From a virus: DNA of 49,503 nucleotides. The notes beneath the pieces were generated by a model, which was not told the origin of the DNA, ran no database searches, and worked only from the letters and a program-made list of their open reading frames with translations. The translations under genes were made by a program, and so were the position numbers. The DNA is taken from IMG/VR virus record IMGVR_UViG_3300025086_000045, positions 1 through 49,503 of that record. One strand, given 5' to 3'. Position 1 is the stretch's first letter; every line of letters starts with the position of its first letter. Shown piece after piece: positions 29,308-37,091 of this stretch.

Positions 29308-30924
29308 ATGGCAACTCCAGTTTTAAACAATGGTATCTTTCTACGGGATACAGCGTACAGCGCAAGTTCACACGTAGATTCTTACCACTTGGTTAACATG
29401 TTGAAAGATGCAGAACCAATGGACTTAGGTCCAGTGGACTTATGGGCAATGTCTCAGAAAGTTGAAATGCCTCTTTATCAAATGTCTAGCTTTGGTGGAA
29501 AGAACGTAATTGAAGTAGATAATGCTCGTGGAGAGTATAAGTGGCAAACTCCTGTATCTAGGGATCTTCCTTACATTGTTGAGGATTTAGCACCTGGTGA
29601 TGATACACGAGGAGCAGATGGCACAACTTTCCAAATTAAAATGAGCTGCAGAGAATTTGGACATGGTGATATCATCACATATGACAAATACAATGGAGCT
29701 GAGCTTTATATCACAGATGAGGATATTCTTCCAATGGGTGATGGATTTATCTACACTGTGCAGATGGTTAACAATAACAACTCTGCAACTTTTGATTCTC
29801 GTTTCTTGGCTAATGGAACTAAGTTCTTTAGAAAAGGTTCTGCAAGAGGTGAGTATGGTGAGAGATTCTCTGACATTTCTACAGGAACTGGTTTCCGTGA
29901 ATTCTACAACTATGTAGGTGGAGCAGAAGCACACGTTCACTATTCAGTTTCTTCTAGAGCTGATCTTATGATCAAAGGTGGAATGAATGCTGATGGTACT
30001 GTACCTGTAACTGAGATCTGGAGATCTTCAGGAGATAACATGGATCCTTCTGTAGCTTCATTAGATGATATGGTTAAGAAAATGGGTAAAGATGGTGTTA
30101 AGAGAGCTTTTGATAATGGCGATCTTTCTAGATCTTTCCTTACTCAAATGGAAGCTGCTCACTTGACAAAAGTAGCAAATGACATTGAGTCTTACCTAAT
30201 GTGGGGACAAGGTGGTAGAGTTAGACAAGACGGACCAGATGATTTGAGATTATCTGTAGGTCTTTGGCAACAACTTGATAACTCTTTCAAAAGAGTATAT
30301 AACAAGAACAACTTTAACCTTGACCTATTCCGTTCTGAGATCTATAACTTCTTTAACGGTAAAGTTGAATTCCAAGGTCCAGATCCACAAAGACAATTGA
30401 TTGTCCAAACTGGTATGGGTGGAATGAGAATGGTAAACGAAGCTATCAAGAGAGAAGCTGTTGCTTCAGGTCTTGTAATTCAAGCTGCTGATATCGGTGC
30501 TATCACTGGTCAAGGTATGGACTTGAACTTTGGATTTGCTTATACTTCTTATGTAATTCCTTTCCTTGCTAATGTTAAGTTTGTACTTAACCCAGCATTT
30601 GATAATGTAAATACTAATGATATTGAGAACCCAATTATTGATGGATTCCCATTATCTTCTTATTCATTCATTATCTTTGACATCACTGATAACACTAATG
30701 ACAATATCTTCTTACTGAAGTTGTCTTGGGATAATCAACTTAAGTGGTGGTATCAAAATGGTACAATGGACTACATGGGACGTAGCCAAGGATTCCAGTC
30801 TTCTGGTCAATTCAACGGATACAGAGTTATGATGTCACAAACAATGCCTGCAATCTGGGTAAAAGACCCAACTAAGGTATTGAAGATTGTTATGAGAAAC
30901 CCAGTTACTGGAGGATCGTTCTAA
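29308..30924 (+). CDS. Major capsid protein (HK97 fold, crAss-like)
   Basis: A 538-residue protein. The sequence (NNGIFLRDTAYSASSHVDSY, PVDLWAMSQKVEMPLYQMSS) and the C-terminal strands (GYRVMMSQTMPAIWVKDP, LKIVMRNPVTGGSF) follow the crAss-like major capsid pattern. Codon use is more GC-rich and even than that of the neighbours, as expected for the most abundant protein. It follows the scaffold gene by 32 bases and is closed by a strong terminator. Confidence 0.9.
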   Translation: MATPVLNNGIFLRDTAYSASSHVDSYHLVNMLKDAEPMDLGPVDLWAMSQKVEMPLYQMSSFGGKNVIEVDNARGEYKWQTPVSRDLPYIVEDLAPGDDTRGADGTTFQIKMSCREFGHGDIITYDKYNGAELYITDEDILPMGDGFIYTVQMVNNNNSATFDSRFLANGTKFFRKGSARGEYGERFSDISTGTGFREFYNYVGGAEAHVHYSVSSRADLMIKGGMNADGTVPVTEIWRSSGDNMDPSVASLDDMVKKMGKDGVKRAFDNGDLSRSFLTQMEAAHLTKVANDIESYLMWGQGGRVRQDGPDDLRLSVGLWQQLDNSFKRVYNKNNFNLDLFRSEIYNFFNGKVEFQGPDPQRQLIVQTGMGGMRMVNEAIKREAVASGLVIQAADIGAITGQGMDLNFGFAYTSYVIPFLANVKFVLNPAFDNVNTNDIENPIIDGFPLSSYSFIIFDITDNTNDNIFLLKLSWDNQLKWWYQNGTMDYMGRSQGFQSSGQFNGYRVMMSQTMPAIWVKDPTKVLKIVMRNPVTGGSF

Positions 30925-30944
30925 TCTAAACAATAAATTCTTAA

Positions 30945-30978
30945 AAGGGGGAGGGCTATTCCTCTCCCTTTTTTTTTA
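30945..30978 (+). terminator. Rho-independent terminator after the capsid gene
   Basis: AAGGGGGAGG pairs with CCTCTCCCTT (ten pairs, one G-U, six-base loop) and is followed by a run of Ts. It ends the scaffold/capsid unit. Confidence 0.9.
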
Positions 30979-31016
30979 ACCAACAAAATAAATAACCAAT
31001 AACAAAAACAAAACCA

Positions 31017-32036
31017 ATGGCAAAAGAAACATTTACAATGGTGGAAACACCATCAGCAAGTAGAGAATCAAAAATCTCTATTAAACCATATTTTGATGCA
31101 CGAGCAGAAAACATGGGATTAGAAAATTATGGATTAAGTTTATTTGATGGAATTAAACATCAAGAGCAGTTAGCATGTCTAGAGATTAATGGAATTAATA
31201 GATATCTAACAGGTCTTAATGAGTTTGCTCCAGAAATTAAAAAACTTCCTAAAGAAAAAAGAGAAGCTAAGGTAAAACAGATAAGAGAATCTGTTGCAGA
31301 CTTAGAAGCAGAATTAGCTTCCAATATACTTGACCCAGAAGATAAAGACTTTTGGAATAAAGTAAAGTTATTAAAACCAGACAATAATGAATTCTGGAAT
31401 AAGATTGATATAAGTGTAGGAAATGATAGTAAATTTCTTAACATGAACGATCCTTATGATAGAATTAAATTACATGCTATTGAGGCAGGAGGGTTTTCTT
31501 TAATTGCAAAAAGTTATGAAGATGCAAAGGCAAAACCAAAACCACCTAAGTTTTATTTAGATAAAGACGCAGAGACTGTATCTAGTAGAACTGAATATAA
31601 GAAGCTTAGAAATAAAGCGCTATCTGAACTACAGAAGTTATTTGATAAGAATAGTACTAAACTGTTCTATGTAGCAAAAGTTGTAGATGCAAGTAGCACA
31701 CAGTACAAAAAGTCTACTCCAGGAGATATTCTATATGAAAATATGGATACACATATCCATGGAGAAGGAGCTGAAAGCAATATGGAAAGAGCCGTGAATC
31801 AATTTTTAGATGCTACTAATTGTGACATGGAAACATTAAAAATTAGAAGTATTGTTAAAGATTCCAGTTTTTTTAAGTATATTATTACTAAGAGCGATGG
31901 ACATATTTATCATAACAAGAAGAATGTCATGTTAGGAAGAAATGTGTCTGATGTAGTTGAATTCTTAAAGAATCCTCTTAATGAAGATATCTTAGATGAT
32001 TTAACTAAAGAATGTGAAAAGTATTGGAAAAGTTAA
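31017..32036 (+). CDS. Conserved head protein of unknown role
   Basis: A 339-residue protein, rich in Lys and Glu, with a long helix (KKLPKEKREAKVKQIRESVA) and a mixed C-terminal half (KLFYVAKVVDASSTQYKKS, SFFKYIITKSDGHIYHNKKN). It sits directly after the capsid gene. I have the impression of similar proteins at this place in other crAss-like genomes, where they are virion-associated, but no function is established. No promoter box is evident in front of it, so it depends on read-through of the capsid terminator or a diverged promoter. Confidence 0.7.
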   Translation: MAKETFTMVETPSASRESKISIKPYFDARAENMGLENYGLSLFDGIKHQEQLACLEINGINRYLTGLNEFAPEIKKLPKEKREAKVKQIRESVADLEAELASNILDPEDKDFWNKVKLLKPDNNEFWNKIDISVGNDSKFLNMNDPYDRIKLHAIEAGGFSLIAKSYEDAKAKPKPPKFYLDKDAETVSSRTEYKKLRNKALSELQKLFDKNSTKLFYVAKVVDASSTQYKKSTPGDILYENMDTHIHGEGAESNMERAVNQFLDATNCDMETLKIRSIVKDSSFFKYIITKSDGHIYHNKKNVMLGRNVSDVVEFLKNPLNEDILDDLTKECEKYWKS

Positions 32037-32109
32037 AATAAATATATTATACCAGGTAAAATGCTAAGAAATCTAAAAGGTAGTAGTAGATCTTTATAAA
32101 ATAAAAGTT

Positions 32110-32352
32110 ATGAAAAAATGCATGAAATGTGATGGAAGTGAGAAAGTAAAAATGAAGGCAGGTGGTTCACTAGATCCAATCCCTGCAGGTAATAAAGGAT
32201 TACCTAAATTATCTAAAACTGTAAGAAATAAAATGGGTTACATGGGAATGGGTGGATCTGCATTAGAGTCATCTATGAATGGAATGATGTACAAGCATGG
32301 AGGTTCTTGCGGTAAAAGAATGAGATATAACAGAACAAATAAATCTTTTTAA
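32110..32352 (+). CDS. Small basic protein, start of the basic-protein chain
   Basis: An 80-residue basic protein rich in Gly, Met, Lys and Ser (CMKCDGSEKVKMKAGGS, KMGYMGMGGSALESSMNGMM). A CxxC pair opens it and a further Cys lies near the end (GGSCGKRMRYNR). The Gly/Met-rich middle is probably flexible. It starts the run of tiny basic genes 2 bases before the next one. A spacer of 73 bases in front contains TAAATATATTATA, a diverged promoter box, and a 12-codon basic frame at about 32061. Virion cargo or DNA-binding is inferred from charge and context. Confidence 0.65.
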   Translation: MKKCMKCDGSEKVKMKAGGSLDPIPAGNKGLPKLSKTVRNKMGYMGMGGSALESSMNGMMYKHGGSCGKRMRYNRTNKSF

Positions 32353-32354
32353 TT

Positions 32355-32573
32355 ATGGCAATGAAACAAAAAGGCGGAGGCTGTGGATGTAGTAAAACTA
32401 TGCCCAAGTACTCTAATAATCCTAGATCAATGCAAGGTAGAGTTCTTCGCGATGGAGGAATGGTAAATGCTTATATGTCAGGAGGAACTATGAAAGGTGA
32501 TAGAGTTACTAAAGGTTCTATGTACAGAAGAGGAGCTGAAGTAAAAATGATGAAACAAGGTGGTTATAAATGA
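32355..32573 (+). CDS. Small basic Gly/Met-rich protein
   Basis: A 72-residue basic protein that shares style with the one before: a Gly/Cys cluster (KQKGGGCGCSK) and Gly-Gly-Met phrases (RDGGMVNAYMSGGTMKGD). The two may be diverged copies. The end overlaps the next gene as ATGA. No family is recognised. Confidence 0.65.
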   Translation: MAMKQKGGGCGCSKTMPKYSNNPRSMQGRVLRDGGMVNAYMSGGTMKGDRVTKGSMYRRGAEVKMMKQGGYK

Positions 32574-32797
32574 TTAAACTTACTAACATGACAAAGAAAG
32601 ACATGAGAGAGTTTGAAGTACAATCAGCAATGAGTACTTTACAAAGAGCTCAAGATATCCAAAAAGATGCTAAGTTAATGAAAGAAGTAAGAAGCATGGC
32701 TAGTAAAGAAGCTCAGAAGTTTCAAGCACTAGCTGGTGGTGGATCAGTAGCACCTAAGAAAACTTTATCTAGAAAGAAAACTTTAAAACGTAAATAA
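32570..32797 (+). CDS. Small basic helical protein
   Basis: A 75-residue protein; helical first 55 residues (KKDMREFEVQSAMSTLQRAQ) then a Gly-rich hinge (ALAGGGSVAP) and a basic tail (KKTLSRKKTLKRK). A helical body with a histone-like tail suits DNA binding, which is inference. Start fixed by the ATGA overlap; one base separates it from the next gene. Confidence 0.65.
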   Translation: MIKLTNMTKKDMREFEVQSAMSTLQRAQDIQKDAKLMKEVRSMASKEAQKFQALAGGGSVAPKKTLSRKKTLKRK

Positions 32798-32798
32798 G

Positions 32799-33161
32799 AT
32801 GGCAAATAAGAATGAAGATCCCCCTAGCTGGCTAAGACAATTGCTAGGTCGAATGGGTCCAGATGCAGATGCAGAACCAATGGGAAACAAATACAAAAAA
32901 ATTGGTGCTGCTGGTTTACTTACTACAGCTCTTGGTATGGGTATTCAATCAAGAAAAAAGAAAAAGGACGCTTTTCAAAAAGCAAATGATATACTAGATT
33001 ATGACAGAAAACGTGATAAAGAGGACTTTAAACAATATAGAAAAGACCAAAGAGCTTTACCAAAAGATAAGCGTTATCAAAAAGACGGTGGTACTGTTTT
33101 TTCAAGAAAATCTAGAATAACTGATTACAATGGCAAGAAAAAAGGCAAAGGCAAAAAGTAA
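32799..33161 (+). CDS. Small basic protein
   Basis: A 120-residue basic protein. An N-terminal amphipathic part (PPSWLRQLLGRMG), a short hydrophobic stretch (GAAGLLTTALGMG) and a charged C-terminal half (KRDKEDFKQYRKDQRALPKD) ending in KGKGKK. The hydrophobic stretch is too short for a sure membrane span. It overlaps the following gene by 32 bases in another frame. Confidence 0.65.
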   Translation: MANKNEDPPSWLRQLLGRMGPDADAEPMGNKYKKIGAAGLLTTALGMGIQSRKKKKDAFQKANDILDYDRKRDKEDFKQYRKDQRALPKDKRYQKDGGTVFSRKSRITDYNGKKKGKGKK

Positions 33162-33306
33162 AACTAAAAAGGACTCATGCTATTATGCAGCTAAAAGAGC
33201 TCATAAAGTATTTCCTTCTGCTTATGCTAGTGGTATGATTGCTAAGTGTAGAAAGAAGAAAGCTGGTAAAAGTAAGACTAAGGCCAAAAAGAAGAAGAAA
33301 AAATAA
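33130..33306 (+). CDS. Small basic protein with a SCYYxxKxxYKVFPSAYASG motif
   Basis: A 58-residue protein starting at 33130 inside the end of the gene before. Its core (KKDSCYYAAKRAHKVFPSAY then ASGMIAKCRK) is a motif I recognise from small basic proteins of many tailed phages and some larger viruses, flanked here by Lys-rich ends. Two Cys at the ends of the core could bind a metal or form a disulfide. Function unknown in general; virion-associated DNA binding is likely. TAATG joins it to the next gene. Confidence 0.75.
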   Translation: MARKKAKAKSKTKKDSCYYAAKRAHKVFPSAYASGMIAKCRKKKAGKSKTKAKKKKKK

Positions 33307-33578
33307 TGGCAATTAGAAAGACAAAGAAAGGTGCAGCTCTTAAACGCTGGTTCAAAGAAAAGTGGACTGATGAAAAGGGTAATGCTTGCGGATCTTCTAA
33401 GAATAAAAAAACTAAGAAGTGTAGACCTAGTAAAAGAGTTTCTAAAAAGACTCCTAGAACCTGGGGTTCTATGTCTAAGTCACAAAAGAGAAAAGCTGTT
33501 GCAGAAAAGAAAAGAGTTGGTATGGGTAGAAGAACCAGTGCTATTAGAAAAAGGAAAACAACTAAAAAGAAGAAATAA
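33306..33578 (+). CDS. Small basic protein, WFKEKW family
   Basis: A 90-residue protein, with the phrase LKRWFKEKWTDEKGNACG followed by KKCRPSKRVSKKTPRTWGSM. This arrangement (WFKEKW, two Cys, then RPSKRVSxKTPxTW) is a widespread phage family with no proven role (DUF5872 by memory, to be checked). The C-terminus is extremely basic (IRKRKTTKKKK). TAATG at both ends makes it part of the coupled chain. Confidence 0.75.
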   Translation: MAIRKTKKGAALKRWFKEKWTDEKGNACGSSKNKKTKKCRPSKRVSKKTPRTWGSMSKSQKRKAVAEKKRVGMGRRTSAIRKRKTTKKKK

Positions 33579-33757
33579 TGGGAAAGATGCCAAAAACTTT
33601 ATATAAAAAAGGTGGAGCTGCAAAAAAGTTCAAACCTCATATGATGTATGATCCTAAAACAGGAAAAGGTTATAAAGCAAAAGTTATGGCCGATCATACC
33701 CGTATGAAAAAGAAAGGTTATACACATACTAAACCAAAAGCTAAAAAGAAGAAATAA
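33578..33757 (+). CDS. Small basic protein (59 aa)
   Basis: Starts at the ATG at 33578, which shares TAATG with the gene before, and stops at 33755-33757, again TAATG with the gene after. The protein is Lys-rich throughout (MGKMPKTLYKKGGAAKKFK, HMMYDPKTGKGYKAKVMADH, TKPKAKKKK). The segment YDPKTGKGYKAKVMADHTRM looks like a small folded unit. No family name is known to me. Confidence 0.7.
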   Translation: MGKMPKTLYKKGGAAKKFKPHMMYDPKTGKGYKAKVMADHTRMKKKGYTHTKPKAKKKK

Positions 33758-33969
33758 TGGAAAAAATAGATGCAAATAAAGTACTAGGTACTTTTAGAAA
33801 AAACTATGAAGATAGAAAAAAGTCTATGATGAAAAGTTATATGGAAGGGGGACTTGCTGAAACTGCTACAGAAGGATGTGCAGCTGGGGAAGATTGTACA
33901 CCAGGACGTAGGAGAAAAAGAAAGAGAAGAAATAAGAGACGTATTAGAAGATCAAGAGCAAGATACTAA
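33757..33969 (+). CDS. Small protein with an Arg-rich, protamine-like tail
   Basis: A 70-residue protein. A helical first part (NKVLGTFRKNYEDRKKSMMK), a short acidic part with two Cys (EGCAAGEDCTPG) and a C-terminal tail that is almost only Arg and Lys (GRRRKRKRRNKRRIRRSRAR). The tail resembles protamines and viral core proteins and should bind DNA without sequence specificity. TAATG at both ends. Confidence 0.75.
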   Translation: MEKIDANKVLGTFRKNYEDRKKSMMKSYMEGGLAETATEGCAAGEDCTPGRRRKRKRRNKRRIRRSRARY

Positions 33970-34241
33970 TGGCAACTAAAAAAAGTAGTAAGAAAAAAGG
34001 AGCAATGAAAGGCTGTACAATCAAGAATGGTTGTAAGTCTAAGAAAGGTGGTCTTACTGCTAAGGGTCGTAAAAGTATCAACCGTAAAACTGGATCTAAT
34101 CTTAAAGCACCTCAACCAGGTGGTGGGGCTAGAAAAAGAAGTTACTGTGCAAGATCTAAAGGTCAGATGAAAAAGTTTCCTAAAGCTGCTAAAGATCCAA
34201 ACAGCCGTTTGAGAAAAGCAAGGAGAAGATGGAAATGCTGA
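33969..34241 (+). CDS. Small basic protein, GLTAKGR family
   Basis: A 90-residue basic protein with a core seen in many phages: GLTAKGRKSINRKTGSNLKA, PQPGGGARKRSYCARSKGQ and KDPNSRLRKARRRWKC (DUF6321 by memory, to be checked). The function is unknown; a virion DNA-binding role fits the charge and the site. It is the last gene before an internal promoter box. Confidence 0.75.
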   Translation: MATKKSSKKKGAMKGCTIKNGCKSKKGGLTAKGRKSINRKTGSNLKAPQPGGGARKRSYCARSKGQMKKFPKAAKDPNSRLRKARRRWKC

Positions 34242-34243
34242 TG

Positions 34244-34259
34244 ATTTTTTTGTATATTA
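34244..34259 (+). promoter_or_regulatory. Late promoter box inside the basic-protein chain
   Basis: ATTTTTTTGTATATTA matches the recurring box; it begins 2 bases after the stop at 34241 and lies 5 bases before the small frame at 34264. Confidence 0.6.
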
Positions 34260-34263
34260 CTAT

Positions 34264-34329
34264 ATGAGTAAAACTTTTAAAGAACCCGAAGAAACAGATG
34301 ATCAAATCTTTATCTACTGGGATTATTAA
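34264..34329 (+). CDS. Acidic micropeptide (21 aa)
   Basis: ATG at 34264, TAA at 34327-34329: MSKTFKEPEETDDQIFIYWD plus Tyr. It is acidic, unlike its neighbours, and fits between a promoter box and the next ATG with only 2 bases to spare. It may be real or a leader peptide; the length allows chance. Confidence 0.35.
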   Translation: MSKTFKEPEETDDQIFIYWDY

Positions 34330-34331
34330 AA

Positions 34332-34508
34332 ATGGCAACAAAAAAGAAAGATAAAAAGTGGATGCAAAAAGTTACCAAGTCAATCAAAAGACGTGGTACT
34401 AAAGGTAAATGTACACCTATTACAAAGAAGACTTGTACAGGTAAAGCTAAAACACTTGCTAAAACTTTTAAGAAAATTGCCGCTAAAAGAAAAAAGAAAA
34501 AGAAATGA
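34332..34508 (+). CDS. Small Lys-rich protein (58 aa)
   Basis: Starts at the ATG at 34332 (MATKKKDKKWMQKVTKSIKR) and ends with TGA at 34506-34508, overlapping the next ATG. The centre (GTKGKCTPITKKTCTGKAKT) has two Cys, and the end is a long Lys/Arg run (KKIAAKRKKKKK). Same style as the rest of the chain; DNA binding by charge is inferred. Confidence 0.7.
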   Translation: MATKKKDKKWMQKVTKSIKRRGTKGKCTPITKKTCTGKAKTLAKTFKKIAAKRKKKKK

Positions 34509-34849
34509 AAAGTAAGAAAACAAACATGAATCCTGCAGAAGCTCTTGGTAAAATGCAAAGAGCTAAGATGGGAAAATCAGTAGGTTCATATCTTGAAGGT
34601 GGTAGAATAATGTATAATGATGGAGATCCCAAGAAAAAGGGTAAATTAAAAGAACAAAATCTAGATGAAGTAGATGCTAATACAAGTAATATTTTTCAAA
34701 AAGGTTTGTTTAGAAAAGCAAGGGCAAGAAACTATGCTAAAAATAATCCAGGAACTGCTTCAAGTGTCAGAAACTATGGAAAACGTAGAGTAGTTACTAC
34801 ATATAATGATGACGGTTTTAAAGGAAAAGCAATCCGTAAAAATGTTTAG
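34505..34849 (+). CDS. Small basic protein, end of the basic-protein chain
   Basis: A 114-residue basic protein (MNPAEALGKMQRAKMGKSVG, SYLEGGRIMYNDGDPKKKGK, then RKARARNYAKNNPGTASSV). The phrase SYLEGG recalls SYMEGG in the protein at 33757-33969 and the Gly-Gly phrases of the first genes, so some members may share a common peptide, perhaps a targeting or protease-recognition tag. Start fixed by ATGA. Confidence 0.65.
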   Translation: MKSKKTNMNPAEALGKMQRAKMGKSVGSYLEGGRIMYNDGDPKKKGKLKEQNLDEVDANTSNIFQKGLFRKARARNYAKNNPGTASSVRNYGKRRVVTTYNDDGFKGKAIRKNV

Positions 34850-34852
34850 ATA

Positions 34853-35551
34853 ATGTTAAATAGTGCAATAGTCATAAAATTAAAACAAAGGATCAACAAG
34901 CTTGATAGCCAAGACTATGATAATATAGAATGTTGGCAAGCTGTTGAAGCTTTTAATAAAGCACAAGTAGAATGGTGCAGAAGACAGTTGCATGGACTTA
35001 ACATTGTTAAGGAGGGTGATGAGCAATCTACTAGAAGAAAAGATGATCTTCAAGTATTGCTTTCTGATAATGAACTTTCATTAACTGATAAGAAAGATTA
35101 TTTCCGTGGAGCTATTCCTGGAAACTATCTGCAGTTTAAAAGGGTAGATGTATTTGCTTGTAAAGATTGCTGTAAAGATAGAAGAATGACTGTATATCTT
35201 TCAGAAGAAGGTAACTTAAATCAATTATTAAGAGATAAATCTAAGAAACCTTCATTTGAATGGGCAGAAACGTTTGTTACATTAATTGGTGGTCAAGTTC
35301 ATATTTACACTAATAATGACTTTGAAATATCAGAAGCAAATTTAATTTATTACAGACAACCAAGAAAAATTCAAATTCAAGGTTGTGTAGATCCTTATAC
35401 TAACGAAGAAACTTTAGTAGAAGTAGAATCTGAATTTAAAGATGATATAATTGAAGTAATTATTGATGAAGCTGTTAGTGTATTAGCTGGTGATATAGAA
35501 TCTCCAGTACAATACCCAAGAGGTACTCAAACTGCTGAAAGAAATAATTAA
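34853..35551 (+). CDS. Connector/ring-like structural protein
   Basis: A 232-residue protein. The N-terminal helical part (IVIKLKQRINKLDSQDYDNI, ECWQAVEAFNKAQVEWCRRQ) and the later strands (TFVTLIGGQVHIYTNNDFEI, ANLIYYRQPRKIQIQGCVDP) with the helical end (DIIEVIIDEAVSVLAGDIE) follow the pattern of crAss-like head-to-tail connector or ring proteins that sit below the portal. A CKDCCKD cluster may bind metal. It begins 3 bases after the basic chain. Confidence 0.6.
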   Translation: MLNSAIVIKLKQRINKLDSQDYDNIECWQAVEAFNKAQVEWCRRQLHGLNIVKEGDEQSTRRKDDLQVLLSDNELSLTDKKDYFRGAIPGNYLQFKRVDVFACKDCCKDRRMTVYLSEEGNLNQLLRDKSKKPSFEWAETFVTLIGGQVHIYTNNDFEISEANLIYYRQPRKIQIQGCVDPYTNEETLVEVESEFKDDIIEVIIDEAVSVLAGDIESPVQYPRGTQTAERNN

Positions 35552-35570
35552 TCTTAGGTTTGATTAATTA
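35545..35570 (+). terminator. AT-rich stem at the end of the connector gene
   Basis: TAATTAATC and GATTAATTA pair perfectly over nine bases around an 8-base loop and overlap the stop codon at 35549-35551. AAAAACTTTT follows, so the U-tract is poor; it may be a weak terminator or an RNA-processing hairpin. Confidence 0.45.
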
Positions 35571-35576
35571 AAAAAC

Positions 35577-35600
35577 TTTTAGTATATTATAGTATATTAT
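35577..35600 (+). promoter_or_regulatory. Late promoter box with tandem 10-bp repeat
   Basis: TTTTAGTATATTAT is followed at once by a second AGTATATTAT, so the core box is present twice in direct repeat (35581-35590 and 35591-35600), 28 bases before the gene at 35629. Two overlapping promoters would suit a very highly expressed gene. Confidence 0.65.
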
Positions 35601-35628
35601 TTATTTATAAAATTTAAAAAAAGAAAAA

Positions 35629-37023
35629 ATGGCTTATTTTAATCACGCATTTAAAAAGACATTCATTATGTCTTCTTATGTTGATCCTGTACCAGGTACA
35701 CCTACTGCTGCTAGTGGTGCGCTAACTTCAGGACAATTATCTTTGTATGATGCAAAGACTTGGGCTCCACTAGATGTGGCTACTCCATCACAATGTCAAT
35801 TCATTATCGCATCAGGTGCTCCTTATGCAGATGACAGAATTGGACCTTTCCACGGTGGTTATCAAGAATCAATTAAATCAAAAGGAATTAATCCTAAGTT
35901 TGTAACTAAGGTTTGGGAAGCTCCTGCACATGATGCTCAGAATTCTATTCTACATATTGGTACTACACCATTTACTGCTGGGGATGCAAATTGCTGCCCA
36001 ACTTTCTTATGTGGTGAGAACTATCACTTAAGAGTAGATGTAAAAGGATCTCCTGCATTGAGAATGTTAAATCACCAAGCATACCAAGAAGTTACTGCTT
36101 ATACAGGATGTTGTGATGATGCTTCAATTGCTCCTGTAGCTGTTAACCCAGCTATTGTAATGCTTGCATGGCAAGAAGGAATTCAAGAGAGTGTTATCCT
36201 AACAGGAAGAGGGCCTAATGGACGTGCTAATGCAGAACCATTTGTTATTCCTGTAGTTACTGTAACTGCTGCTGGTGCTGGTGGTGCTGTAGGAAACGGA
36301 ACAACTCTAGTATATCCTGAAGGAACTGCTGCTGGTGTACTTACTGCTGCTGTTGCTGCAACTAATACCTTCTTAGGTTTAGTTGGTCCAGCTACAGTTA
36401 TTGCAACTACTGCTGATGCTTATACTCCTGCTGCTTACACTGATGAGTGTGCTGGATTAACATTAGTTGGTGCTTACGAAGAAACTAGATTTGGAGATTG
36501 TACTTTCCAACCATCAGATTTCTACGGAACTGAGCCTCTAAGAATTTATGCTTCTGAAGTTGACTTAAATGGTGATCCATGTGAGTTTACTGGAGTATGT
36601 ATTCAGCATGAGTGTGAAGGTAGAAAAGCTAATGGTCTTGGTGAGACTGTTGCTAGAGACTTTATCTTGTCAGAATCTTACAGACAAGTTCCTTTTGCAA
36701 CTGATCTAAGAATCCGTGAGATTACTCAAGGTAATGATATGTTAGGTGCTGGAGCTGGACAAGTTGATAGAACTGCATCTTATGATAGATTAATGATTCT
36801 ACATAGCATTCCAAGATACAATAACCCAACAGGTACATTTGATAATGATCAATATTTACTTGAGATTGTTGGTCCTGCAGGAACATTAGCTGCTGGAGCA
36901 TTGAAAGATCTTAGAGATGATGTTGATGCTGTATTAACTGCTGCTGGTAACGGAGCTTGTGTTGAGCAAGATGTTTCAGGTGGTAATGCATGTGCCGCTG
37001 CAAGTGTTGTTGTAGTAGCATAA
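35629..37023 (+). CDS. Abundant virion structural protein
   Basis: A 464-residue protein with even, GC-richer codon use, a doubled promoter box in front and a strong terminator behind, all signs of high expression. It is rich in Ala, Gly, Thr and Val in the middle (TVTAAGAGGAVGNGTTL), with paired cysteines at several places (NCCPTFLCG, GCCDDAS, HECEGR). The C-terminal part (FATDLRIREITQGNDMLGAG, YLLEIVGPAGTLAAGA) looks like a folded shell or tube domain. Auxiliary capsid protein or tail-tube-like protein are the main options; I cannot separate them. Confidence 0.7.
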   Translation: MAYFNHAFKKTFIMSSYVDPVPGTPTAASGALTSGQLSLYDAKTWAPLDVATPSQCQFIIASGAPYADDRIGPFHGGYQESIKSKGINPKFVTKVWEAPAHDAQNSILHIGTTPFTAGDANCCPTFLCGENYHLRVDVKGSPALRMLNHQAYQEVTAYTGCCDDASIAPVAVNPAIVMLAWQEGIQESVILTGRGPNGRANAEPFVIPVVTVTAAGAGGAVGNGTTLVYPEGTAAGVLTAAVAATNTFLGLVGPATVIATTADAYTPAAYTDECAGLTLVGAYEETRFGDCTFQPSDFYGTEPLRIYASEVDLNGDPCEFTGVCIQHECEGRKANGLGETVARDFILSESYRQVPFATDLRIREITQGNDMLGAGAGQVDRTASYDRLMILHSIPRYNNPTGTFDNDQYLLEIVGPAGTLAAGALKDLRDDVDAVLTAAGNGACVEQDVSGGNACAAASVVVVA

Positions 37024-37042
37024 TATAATTAATTACTCATTA

Positions 37043-37080
37043 AAGGGAGAGTGAGATTTATTTTCTCCTCTCCCTTTTTT
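37043..37080 (+). terminator. Rho-independent terminator
   Basis: GGGAGAG (37045-37051) and CTCTCCC (37068-37074) pair around a 16-base loop, followed by TTTTTTTTA. Confidence 0.9.
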
Positions 37081-37091
37081 TATTCATCAAT

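Noticed and set aside
33331-33606. 91-codon plus frame overlapping the WFKEKW-family gene
   Set aside because: It is the shifted frame of the Lys-rich gene at 33306-33578, whose TAATG links and family motif make it the real one.
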